From positions 1 to 23,978 of the forward strand of contig CAMLSF010000046.1 of the NCBI GenBank assembly GCA_946482615.1: 23,978 nt of DNA. The letters run 5' to 3'. This stretch comes from an uncultured Chromatiaceae bacterium. GTDB taxonomy: Bacteria > Pseudomonadota > Gammaproteobacteria > Enterobacterales > Alteromonadaceae. Position numbers and translations under genes: made by a program. The notes below the pieces were generated by a model. The model made no database searches, was not told the DNA's origin, and saw nothing but the letters and a program-made list of their open reading frames with translations. Below, in pieces: positions 8,803 to 15,350 of this stretch; position 1 is the first letter of the stretch, and the number at the start of each line of letters is the position of its first letter.

Positions 8803-8865
8803 CTACCCCGCAGGGTTGGTGGTAATAATAATGGTGAGTGTATTGCGGATTTGTGTCTTTTTCAT
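8803..8865 (-). CDS. thrL: thr operon leader peptide
   Basis: A 20-codon frame encodes MKKTQIRNTLTIIITTNPAG and stops with TAG. Five threonine and four isoleucine codons occur in the 13 residues from T4 to T16, including the run TIIITT. These are the two amino acids that control the thr operon in enteric bacteria. It sits 80 nt upstream of thrA and is followed by the competing hairpins of an attenuator. The sequence differs from E. coli ThrL (no TTITTTITITT run) but has the same logic: stalling at Thr/Ile codons when those charged tRNAs are scarce would favour the antiterminator. It has only a weak ribosome binding site (GAG about 14 nt upstream). Confidence 0.92.
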   Translation of the reverse strand: MKKTQIRNTLTIIITTNPAG

Positions 8866-8871
8866 ACTGTC

Positions 8872-8901
8872 TATATGCTCAAAGTTTTAGACGTCTGTCA
8901 A
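8872..8901 (-). promoter_or_regulatory. thr operon promoter with a MetJ-like box
   Basis: On the minus strand a perfect -35 hexamer TTGACA (8901-8896) is followed after 18 nt by CATATA (8877-8872), a weak -10. TATAGA two bases further is a better hexamer but with 20-nt spacing. Transcription would start very close to the thrL ATG. The 8-bp palindrome AGACGTCT (8889-8896), identical to the MetJ met-box consensus, begins at the last base of the -35 and lies between the two hexamers. Flanking 8-mers match the consensus poorly (3-4 of 8). Confidence 0.45.
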
Positions 8902-8917
8902 TCTAAATGTTTAGATT
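8900..8917. repeat. 18-bp palindrome upstream of the thr promoter
   Basis: AATCTAAATGTTTAGATT is an exact palindrome with 8-bp arms around TG, touching the -35 box. A further CTAAATTTA follows at 8921-8929. It has the size and position of a dimeric repressor or activator operator. No known consensus was recognised. Confidence 0.5.
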
Positions 8918-8937
8918 ATTCTAAATTTAACCCAGGG

Positions 8938-9906
8938 TCAGATGGTCTTTAGCAGAAATTCAGTTTCGCCTGCACTGTAGGAGACCACTCTGTTACGCCC
9001 CTCTCTTTTGGCGTTATAAAGTGCTATATCAGCCTGACCTATCAGCATTTCGTGCGCTCTTTCGCCTGCAGCATCAAGTTGAGCTACGCCGACACTGATC
9101 GAACTTTGTATAGAGTGCTCATGAAATGTGACAGCTTTACTGCTGACAGCCAGACAAATACGTTCAGCCACTTCCACCGCACCAGCCAAAGCTGTATTAG
9201 TCAGCACTATGCCAAACTCTTCACCACCATATCGACCAAACCAGTCGGTATCCCGCAATAAAGCACGGACTCTGGCTGTGAGCTCAATCAGCACAGAATC
9301 ACCACCTAAATGACCATACTGATCATTCAGTTGCTTAAATTTATCCAAATCAAACAACAACAAAGACAAAGGTTGCTGGTACCGCTGAGCTCTTTGCACT
9401 TCAAGCTTTAATTGTTCTTCCCAATACCGCCTGTTTAATGCCTGGGTTAACCCGTCGATCCGATTACTTTGCTCCAGTTTTTGCAAGGTTGTCTGCAGAT
9501 GTTGCTGATAAACAAAAGCATCAGTGGCATCTTCAATCAGCATGCAGACATAACGACGACCTGCAGGATCATTCAGAGGTAACATAGTGCAGTTTTGCGC
9601 CATATACTGGCTGGAGCTGGTCACAGGACGTAAATGAGGTAACTTAATCACATACTGCCGCTGTTCCCAACTGCTGAATGAGGGACTTTGCAGCTCCAGT
9701 ACAGATGCAAATTTACGTCTGAGCCAGGCCTCTGGCAGATCAGCAAAGACTTTAAACAGACTTTTTCCTTTCGTTTCAGCAAGCTGCACTGAACTATGGC
9801 GCTGTAAAAAGCTATTCAGATAAACCAGTTGAAATTGTTCATCTACCACCAGCACGCCACTATTGAGTTGCTCCAATACAGGGCCGGTTAACCAGTCTTC
9901 TGACAT
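8938..9906 (-). CDS. Diguanylate cyclase with N-terminal PAS-like domain
   Basis: Likely makes cyclic di-GMP from two GTP. The protein is 322 aa. The N-terminal half (about 8-125) looks like a PAS sensor (SGVLVVDEQFQLVYLN), and a short linker helix joins it to a GGDEF domain at about 155-318. The active-site motif is GGEEF at 227-231, a competent variant. The inhibitory I-site RDTD is at 218-221, five residues before it, so product inhibition is expected. DLDKFKQLNDQYGH is intact. No membrane segments are seen. The ATG overlaps the stop of the CheC-like gene by one base (TAATG). It is the last gene of a three-gene operon. Confidence 0.92.
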   Translation of the reverse strand: MSEDWLTGPVLEQLNSGVLVVDEQFQLVYLNSFLQRHSSVQLAETKGKSLFKVFADLPEAWLRRKFASVLELQSPSFSSWEQRQYVIKLPHLRPVTSSSQYMAQNCTMLPLNDPAGRRYVCMLIEDATDAFVYQQHLQTTLQKLEQSNRIDGLTQALNRRYWEEQLKLEVQRAQRYQQPLSLLLFDLDKFKQLNDQYGHLGGDSVLIELTARVRALLRDTDWFGRYGGEEFGIVLTNTALAGAVEVAERICLAVSSKAVTFHEHSIQSSISVGVAQLDAAGERAHEMLIGQADIALYNAKREGRNRVVSYSAGETEFLLKTI

Positions 9907-10517
9907 TAATACTCTTCCAAAACCCGATCCAGAATGTGCCGGATGTTCAACACGGCCTCGCCCGGGATCAATAACAACATATCGCAGTTAAAAGAATGAT
10001 CAATTAACTGGTAACTAATATCTACTTTCAGCGCCAGCTCCCAATGCCCCGCAGTGTCGATCAGAGCCTGGGTCACATTGTTTTGCCGGGATGATAAAAC
10101 TCTGGGTGCGCTATAGGACAAACTATTGTCAATTTGCTCAGCCAGACCATTTAAAAAAGTGGTGGTTAAAATAGAGCTGATATCCGTCAGCATCTCCAGC
10201 TCAGACGCACTGTCAGTGTCATACCCCAACAAAGCAGCGATGCGATGGGCATTGTCCAGCTGATACAAGACTATCGCCTCTCCCCGCAAACCATCGTTGC
10301 CCAAAAAGCCCTGACTGACCAGAGCAGCTTCATTGCTGCTGTATTTAGCTTCAAACTGAACTGGAATTTGTGCCGAGTTGACCAGCTCAATAGCCGGCAC
10401 CTGTAAATGCACAAAGGTATTTAAAAAGCGGGCAAGTTTGTCGCTGGCCAGGCCCATAGCAACATTGATCAGCTCCTGCAAACAATCCCTTTGTTCTTCA
10501 GAGAATACTGTACTCAT
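9906..10517 (-). CDS. CheC-family protein, probable receiver phosphatase
   Basis: A 203-aa protein of the CheC/CheX/FliY type, which dephosphorylates CheY-like receivers. The first signature helix is present as D11-x3-E15-x2-N18 followed by VAMGLASDKLARFL. A second pseudo-repeat occurs around residues 108-128 (EMLTDISSILTTTFLNGL), where the usual N is replaced by D, so probably only the first site is catalytic. The protein overlaps the receiver gene by 4 nt (ATGA) and the diguanylate cyclase gene by 1 nt. The obvious substrate is thus the neighbouring receiver rather than a flagellar CheY. No other chemotaxis genes are present. Assignment is by motif and length; the exact subfamily is uncertain. 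Confidence 0.75.
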   Translation of the reverse strand: MSTVFSEEQRDCLQELINVAMGLASDKLARFLNTFVHLQVPAIELVNSAQIPVQFEAKYSSNEAALVSQGFLGNDGLRGEAIVLYQLDNAHRIAALLGYDTDSASELEMLTDISSILTTTFLNGLAEQIDNSLSYSAPRVLSSRQNNVTQALIDTAGHWELALKVDISYQLIDHSFNCDMLLLIPGEAVLNIRHILDRVLEEY

Positions 10518-10879
10518 ATCAATCCATAATGTTTCAAAATAACAACCAGCTTTTCCGGGCTCACAGGTTTATGAATAAAAGCCAGAGCACCCAGTTCTGT
10601 CACCCGTTTTTGCATTTCAGGCTGGATATCAGCTGAAATGACAATCACAAAACAATCCAGACCCTCTTGCTTAATAGCTTCCAGTACAGCTATGCCATCC
10701 AGCTCAGGCATAGTCAGATCCAAAAAGACTAAACCAATCTCCTGACTACGCAAAATAGTCAGAGCTTCCACACCATTAGCCGCAGTCAAAATATCCGCAT
10801 CAAAAGACTCAGGTAAGGATTTACGTACTTGTTTTCGTGCCAGTAAGGAGTCGTCACAAATTAATACAGGTAACGCCAT
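10514..10879 (-). CDS. Single-domain CheY-like response regulator
   Basis: A 121-aa stand-alone receiver domain with no output domain. It has the acidic pair D9-D10, the phospho-acceptor D54 (FLDLTMPELDG), S82 in place of the switch Thr/Ser, and K104 (FIHKPVS). It would act through protein contacts, probably with the CheC-like protein and the diguanylate cyclase made from the same transcript. AAAGAGG lies 9 nt before the ATG. The histidine kinase transcribed divergently from the same intergenic region is the natural phosphate donor. This pairing is inferred from position only. Confidence 0.93.
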   Translation of the reverse strand: MALPVLICDDSLLARKQVRKSLPESFDADILTAANGVEALTILRSQEIGLVFLDLTMPELDGIAVLEAIKQEGLDCFVIVISADIQPEMQKRVTELGALAFIHKPVSPEKLVVILKHYGLI

Positions 10880-11159
10880 TAAAACAGCCTCTTTATTATT
10901 GCTTTATGTGTTTTCAATTCTATCTGCGCAGTTCAATTATTCGACACCGCTACCATACTCAAAGCTGCTGCAATTGAACACCATTAAATGCTGCTTTTAC
11001 AGCGTTCTGACAATTTATAGCAGCCATATTGCTAAAGCAGCTCTTGTTGCCTAGTCTCTAAGTTATTTATTACATATAGTATTTTCATTTAAACAGATCT
11101 TCTATAACTTAGAGTTTCAATGCTAACTACTATTAAGCCGAACCAAACAAGGTTGTTTC
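10880..11159. promoter_or_regulatory. Divergent promoter region between receiver operon and sensor kinase
   Basis: 280 bp with no credible gene. It is AT-rich and holds the start signals for both the leftward receiver operon and the rightward kinase. An 11-bp exact inverted repeat, CTCTAAGTTAT (11056-11066) and ATAACTTAGAG (11104-11114), brackets 37 nt. Candidate rightward -10 hexamers are TATAGT (11075-11080) inside that interval and TATAAC (11103-11108), neither with a clear -35. On the minus strand TTGTCA is found around 11005-11010. Confidence 0.45.
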
Positions 11160-12908
11160 ATGCAGCAAAAAAGTTTATCGCGTAAGCTGCTGACCAAAGT
11201 CTTGTCAGTGTATTTTATCCTGACCTTCGTGGTGACTTTAGGCCAGATTGTTGCCGAGTACTTTAATACCAAAGATCATATCAATGGTGAACTGGCGACT
11301 TTGCAGCAAACCTTTTCCGGCAGTCTGACCCGCGCCATTTGGGAATTAAATACCCAACAAGCTTTGATTATTGCTGATGGTTTATTGGCCATTCCTGCGA
11401 TTGAAGGCATCATAGTGCGGGATGACAGTGGTGCTGTGATTACCCAACTGGGTCGTTATATTGATATCAGTGAACGCTATAGCAATCAGCTGGTACAGGA
11501 AGGCATTCGGTTAACGGAACAAAACTCCGGTTTATTTGGTTATACCTTTCCACTTATTTTTGAATTCTCAGGCCGCGCCACCCAGGTCGGTGATGTCACC
11601 TTATTCTCCAGTCGGGCCGTGGTACTGGACCGCATTAAAATTGGTATTTATTTTCTGGTGGGTAATGCAGTCCTCAAAACCACCTTCTTAATTATTCTGT
11701 TTCTACTGGCGTTTCGCAGCCAACTGACTCTGCCATTGAGTGAACTGACCCAACAAATTGAAGATCTGGAACTGGATCATCTGGAAGGCACCAAAGTTGA
11801 AGTGCGCCATGATGAAGCCAATGAGTTGAGTGTGATGGCAGACGCTTTTAACCGCTTAATTGCCCGTGTACAGGATTACAAAGTTCAATTAGAAAGTACT
11901 CAAAAGCAGCTGTTGCACTCCAATGAAAAACTCGATCAGCATAACTTATTGCTGGAGCAGGAAGTGGCGCGAAAAACTTCAGGCTTAAGTCAGGCCATGA
12001 TGGATTTACAGCAGCAAAAACAAGAGCTTGAAGTTAAACAGCAAGCCTTGCGTGAAGAAATAGAACGCCGCCGTCACAGTGAAGAAGCCCTGCGCAGCAA
12101 ACAAAGCGAGCTGGAAAAAACTGTGGATGATTTAAAGCAGGCGCAGGACCGTCTGGTGCAGTCCGAAAAAATGGCAGCTTTGGGTGGTTTTGTCGCTGGT
12201 ATCACCCATGAAGTCAATACCCCTGTAGGTATTGGCGTTACCGCCACCAGTTTCCTGGCTGAAAAGCTCAATGCCTTAGACGCAGCTTATAAAGACAAAA
12301 CCTTGTCGCCTAAAGTGCTGGAGCATTTTATTGAGGAAGCCAAACAAAGCACCTCCCTGCTGCAATCCAACCTGACCCGGGCTTCGGAGCTGATTGCCAG
12401 CTTTAAACAAATTGCGGTCGACCAGACCAGTGATGCCATACGCACTATCAATCTGGCTGAGTACCTGCACGAAGTGATCCGCTCTTTGCAGCCTAACTTC
12501 AAAAAGACCCGCCATCACATTGATGTCAATTGTCCGGAAAGCCTGATGCTCAGCTGTCCTGCCGGGGCTATTTCGCAGATTTTTACCAATCTTCTGATGA
12601 ACTCATTAATCCATGGTTTTGAAGAACTTGAGGAAGGTTATATCCGCATTACTGTGCTGGATGAAGGTCAGATGGTAGACATTACTTATTCTGACAATGG
12701 CCGGGGTTTGACTCAGGAACAACTGGAAAAACTCTTCCATCCGTTTTTTACCACCAAACGTGATCAGGGTGGCAGCGGATTAGGCACTCATATCACCTAT
12801 AACCTGGTACGGCAGACACTTGGAGGCTCAATTCAGGTCAGCAGCGAACCTGGCCATGGCCTGAGCTACCATATCCGTTTTCCAAAAAACTTAAAACGTA
12901 ACGCCTGA
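11160..12908 (+). CDS. Membrane sensor histidine kinase
   Basis: A 582-aa inner-membrane kinase. TM1 is at about 13-33 and TM2 at about 160-184. Between them lies a periplasmic sensor of about 125 residues. A HAMP domain (about 185-238) and a long coiled coil (about 240-338) lead to the dimerisation/phosphorylation helix KMAALGGFVAGITHEVNTP with H350. The ATPase domain follows, with the N box FTNLLMNSLIHG, D box YSDNGRG and GGSGLGTH near the C-terminus. There is no receiver or HPt domain, so a separate receiver is needed. The divergent single-domain receiver at 10514 is the likely partner. AAGG lies 8 nt before the ATG. A strong terminator follows. Confidence 0.93.
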   Translation: MQQKSLSRKLLTKVLSVYFILTFVVTLGQIVAEYFNTKDHINGELATLQQTFSGSLTRAIWELNTQQALIIADGLLAIPAIEGIIVRDDSGAVITQLGRYIDISERYSNQLVQEGIRLTEQNSGLFGYTFPLIFEFSGRATQVGDVTLFSSRAVVLDRIKIGIYFLVGNAVLKTTFLIILFLLAFRSQLTLPLSELTQQIEDLELDHLEGTKVEVRHDEANELSVMADAFNRLIARVQDYKVQLESTQKQLLHSNEKLDQHNLLLEQEVARKTSGLSQAMMDLQQQKQELEVKQQALREEIERRRHSEEALRSKQSELEKTVDDLKQAQDRLVQSEKMAALGGFVAGITHEVNTPVGIGVTATSFLAEKLNALDAAYKDKTLSPKVLEHFIEEAKQSTSLLQSNLTRASELIASFKQIAVDQTSDAIRTINLAEYLHEVIRSLQPNFKKTRHHIDVNCPESLMLSCPAGAISQIFTNLLMNSLIHGFEELEEGYIRITVLDEGQMVDITYSDNGRGLTQEQLEKLFHPFFTTKRDQGGSGLGTHITYNLVRQTLGGSIQVSSEPGHGLSYHIRFPKNLKRNA

Positions 12909-12916
12909 CCCCAGAC

Positions 12917-12949
12917 AACGAAAGTGCAGTAAGCTGCACTTTCGTTTTT
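12917..12949 (+). terminator. Intrinsic terminator after the sensor kinase
   Basis: A perfect 13-bp stem, AACGAAAGTGCAG / CTGCACTTTCGTT (12917-12929 and 12934-12946), with loop TAAG, runs into TTTTT. It begins 8 nt after the kinase stop. Confidence 0.92.
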
Positions 12950-13024
12950 CCACTGAAAAACTCAAAATCTGCCTGCTGAACTCTGTATACTAAGCCGCAT
13001 TTCTTCCAGGCAGAGTAGTTTATT

Positions 13025-13921
13025 ATGTGGTTTAAAAATTTACGTTTATATCAGGTCACTGAGAACCTGAACACCGATCAGGACCAGTTAGAGCAGGCCT
13101 TAGCTGCATTCAAATTCACACCTTGCACCTCACAGGAAGCTGTTAAAATGGGCTTCACCAGCCCTTTGCATCCAAGCCTGAAGCAATACTGTCACCAGAC
13201 CAATGACGTGATGTTATTTGCGGTTAAACGTCAGGAAAAAGTACTGCCGGGTTCTGTGGTCAATGAGGAACTGGCACCCAAAATTGATGCAATGGAACAG
13301 GAAAAAGGCCGGCCTTTAAGCCGTAAAGAAAAACAGGCGTTAAAAGAAGAACTGATCCAGACCCTGTTACCACGCGCCTTTAGTAAATCCAGCGTCACTA
13401 CAGCTTTGTATGACAAACAACAAGGCTGGCTGCTGGTGGATACCAGCAGTGCCAGCAGAGCCGAAGAATTACTGGCATTACTGCGCAAAGCTTTTGGCTC
13501 TTTACCTGCGATGCCACTGTTGGACAACCACCAGTTGAATCAGCAACTGCACTTCTGGTTACAAGGCAAAGAATTACCGGAAGGTTTTCAGTTAGGAGCT
13601 GAAGCTGAACTCAAAGCACCGGACGAAGAAGGCGCCAAAGTACGCTTTATCAATCACTTACTAAGTGCAGATGAGGTGCAAAGCCACTTACAGGACAAGC
13701 TGGTGACCAAGCTGGCTTTAGAGCAGGATGAAAAAGTCACCTTTTTGATCTGCGACGACGGCAGCATCAAACGCTTAAAATTCCACGATCTGTTATCAGG
13801 TGCAAACGAAGAAATGGGCTGGGACGATGTCATTGGTCGTCTGGACGCCGACTTATTGCTGATGACAGACGCTTTACGTCATGCACTGACACCCCTGAAA
13901 GCCAATATCAGCAGTCAGTAA
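13025..13921 (+). CDS. rdgC: Recombination-associated protein RdgC
   Basis: RdgC is a nucleoid-associated DNA-binding protein that forms a ring dimer around duplex DNA and modulates RecA. The protein is 298 aa (E. coli 303). The N-terminus MWFKNLRLYQVTENL and the segment MGFTSPLHP around residues 39-47 are characteristic. It is alpha/beta throughout and has no membrane segment. The start at 13025 gives the family N-terminus exactly. A TATACT hexamer at 12986-12991 may be its -10 box. The gene is alone between two terminators, as is usual for rdgC. Confidence 0.95.
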   Translation: MWFKNLRLYQVTENLNTDQDQLEQALAAFKFTPCTSQEAVKMGFTSPLHPSLKQYCHQTNDVMLFAVKRQEKVLPGSVVNEELAPKIDAMEQEKGRPLSRKEKQALKEELIQTLLPRAFSKSSVTTALYDKQQGWLLVDTSSASRAEELLALLRKAFGSLPAMPLLDNHQLNQQLHFWLQGKELPEGFQLGAEAELKAPDEEGAKVRFINHLLSADEVQSHLQDKLVTKLALEQDEKVTFLICDDGSIKRLKFHDLLSGANEEMGWDDVIGRLDADLLLMTDALRHALTPLKANISSQ

Positions 13922-13945
13922 AAGCTGACCGCAGCACTAACAAGT

Positions 13946-13969
13946 GCCCGCTTATCAGCGGGCCTTTTT
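13946..13969 (+). terminator. Intrinsic terminator after rdgC
   Basis: The stem GCCCGCT / AGCGGGC (13946-13952 and 13957-13963) with loop TATC is followed by CCTTTTT. It separates rdgC from the convergent HDOD gene. Confidence 0.88.
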
Positions 13970-13986
13970 GCTCCATTCAGCCATGT

Positions 13987-14826
13987 TTAGCTTAACAGTG
14001 CTTTAATTTCCTGAGAAATTAAACGAATTTCAGCTATGTCCATAAAGTTAGCATCAGGCACTATATTGCGATCTATATAAGGTTGCAGCGCCTGCAAGCG
14101 TGCAGTGCCCTCTAACGGACTTTGCACCAAAGCCCCAAGCCGGATAAAGTCGATATAACTGACTTGTTCTGTCTGGAATGCAGCATTGTTCCAGTTCAGC
14201 ACAATCTGCACATAAGTATCAGCAAAGTCCCAGGCCCGCATTATGCTGGAGCCGATCTGGCCAGATAAGGTACTAATGGCGTTTTCTAAAAACTGAGGAT
14301 CACCAAAAACGGTCTGATAACGCTCAGCTTCAGTCAAAATAGGCAAGGCGCCTATCAAATGCATTAAACCAGCCAAAGTCATCACATCTAAATTCAGATT
14401 ACAGTGCTTATGCTCTGCCAGATACAGCTTTAGGCAGGCCAGCGCTATACTGGTGACATTAACACTGTCCCGCCATACCAAAGCCATTCTCTCTTTGATT
14501 TGTTCATGTTGGGACACAAAAAGTTGTTCCATCGCCATAGCAGTGGCAATGTTCTTCACCTGACTCAAACCTATGCGGGTAATAGCCTGATTCAGCGAGT
14601 TGACCTTAATGGACCTCCCCATAAAGGCACTGTTGGCGACTTTAATCATTCGCGCGGCTAAAGCAGGATCCTGAGCTATCACATCCGTCATCATCAGCAA
14701 ATTGCTGTCTGGATCGTCTGCTGTTCTCCGAACCCGAATCGCCATTTCAGGCAAAGTTGGCAACACCAGCATATCTGTGCGGATCTTCTCAACCAAAATG
14801 GTTAACAGGGCATTTTCAGCCGACAT
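13987..14826 (-). CDS. HDOD-domain protein
   Basis: A 279-aa protein dominated by an HDOD domain (about residues 15-215), a catalytically inactive relative of HD phosphohydrolases found in signalling proteins. LPTLPEMAIRV, the IAQDPALAARMIKVANSAF helix and the LNQAITRIGLSQVKNIA segment are typical. The metal-binding HD pair of active phosphodiesterases is absent, as expected. No other output domain is fused to it. AAGGAA precedes the ATG at 14826. It is transcribed in the same direction as the HIT and kinase genes but about 100 nt downstream, so it may have its own promoter. Function cannot be fixed from sequence. Confidence 0.9.
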   Translation of the reverse strand: MSAENALLTILVEKIRTDMLVLPTLPEMAIRVRRTADDPDSNLLMMTDVIAQDPALAARMIKVANSAFMGRSIKVNSLNQAITRIGLSQVKNIATAMAMEQLFVSQHEQIKERMALVWRDSVNVTSIALACLKLYLAEHKHCNLNLDVMTLAGLMHLIGALPILTEAERYQTVFGDPQFLENAISTLSGQIGSSIMRAWDFADTYVQIVLNWNNAAFQTEQVSYIDFIRLGALVQSPLEGTARLQALQPYIDRNIVPDANFMDIAEIRLISQEIKALLS

Positions 14827-14930
14827 AACAAGGTTCCTTACAACGAAAAAAGTTCAGACAAGCGGAGCATAATGCTGGCCCGGACAGACTATTCAGAAAG
14901 CGCACATTCTACCTCTTTGGAATGAGGTCG

Positions 14931-15350
14931 TCATGAAGGCACAGCTAGTAATGCCAGCTTTTGTTTTAGTTGCTCTAACGCCTCTGTGCTGTAGGGAACA
15001 GCCGCAGCTTTGCCCCACACTGGGGCTGGCCAGGCACTATCTGTCTCATAACGCACTATATGATGCAGGTGCAGCTGAGGCACCATATTACCAAGCGCTG
15101 CTATGTTCAGCTTTTTAGCCTGAAATTGTGCTTTTAAAAAAACAGATAAATGTGCACTTTCGCGCCAGAGTTGGCTTTGTTCGTCTTCAGTCAGATCAAT
15201 AATTTCGACCATGTGGCTCCGGCGAGGGATCAGAATAAACCAGGGGTAATTCATATCGTTTTGCACTCGTAACTGACATAAAGGCCAGTCCGCAAGCCAG
15301 ACACTGTCCCGTTCAAATTCTGCAGCCAGTTTAAACACACTATGACGCAC
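14931..15350 (-). CDS. HIT-family nucleotide-binding protein
   Basis: A 139-aa protein of the histidine-triad superfamily, which hydrolyse or transfer nucleotidyl groups. The triad region reads VPQLHLHHIVRYETD followed by WPAPVWG. The first histidine of the usual HxHxH pattern is replaced by glutamine, a feature I recall from a proteobacterial HIT subfamily. The start is a GTG at 15350-15348. AGGAG at 15362-15358 lies exactly 7 nt before it, inside the end of the hybrid kinase gene, and the two genes overlap by 11 nt. A second GTG at 15338 would give a family-like MFKL start but has no well-placed ribosome binding site. Substrate unknown. Confidence 0.87.
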   Translation of the reverse strand: MRHSVFKLAAEFERDSVWLADWPLCQLRVQNDMNYPWFILIPRRSHMVEIIDLTEDEQSQLWRESAHLSVFLKAQFQAKKLNIAALGNMVPQLHLHHIVRYETDSAWPAPVWGKAAAVPYSTEALEQLKQKLALLAVPS

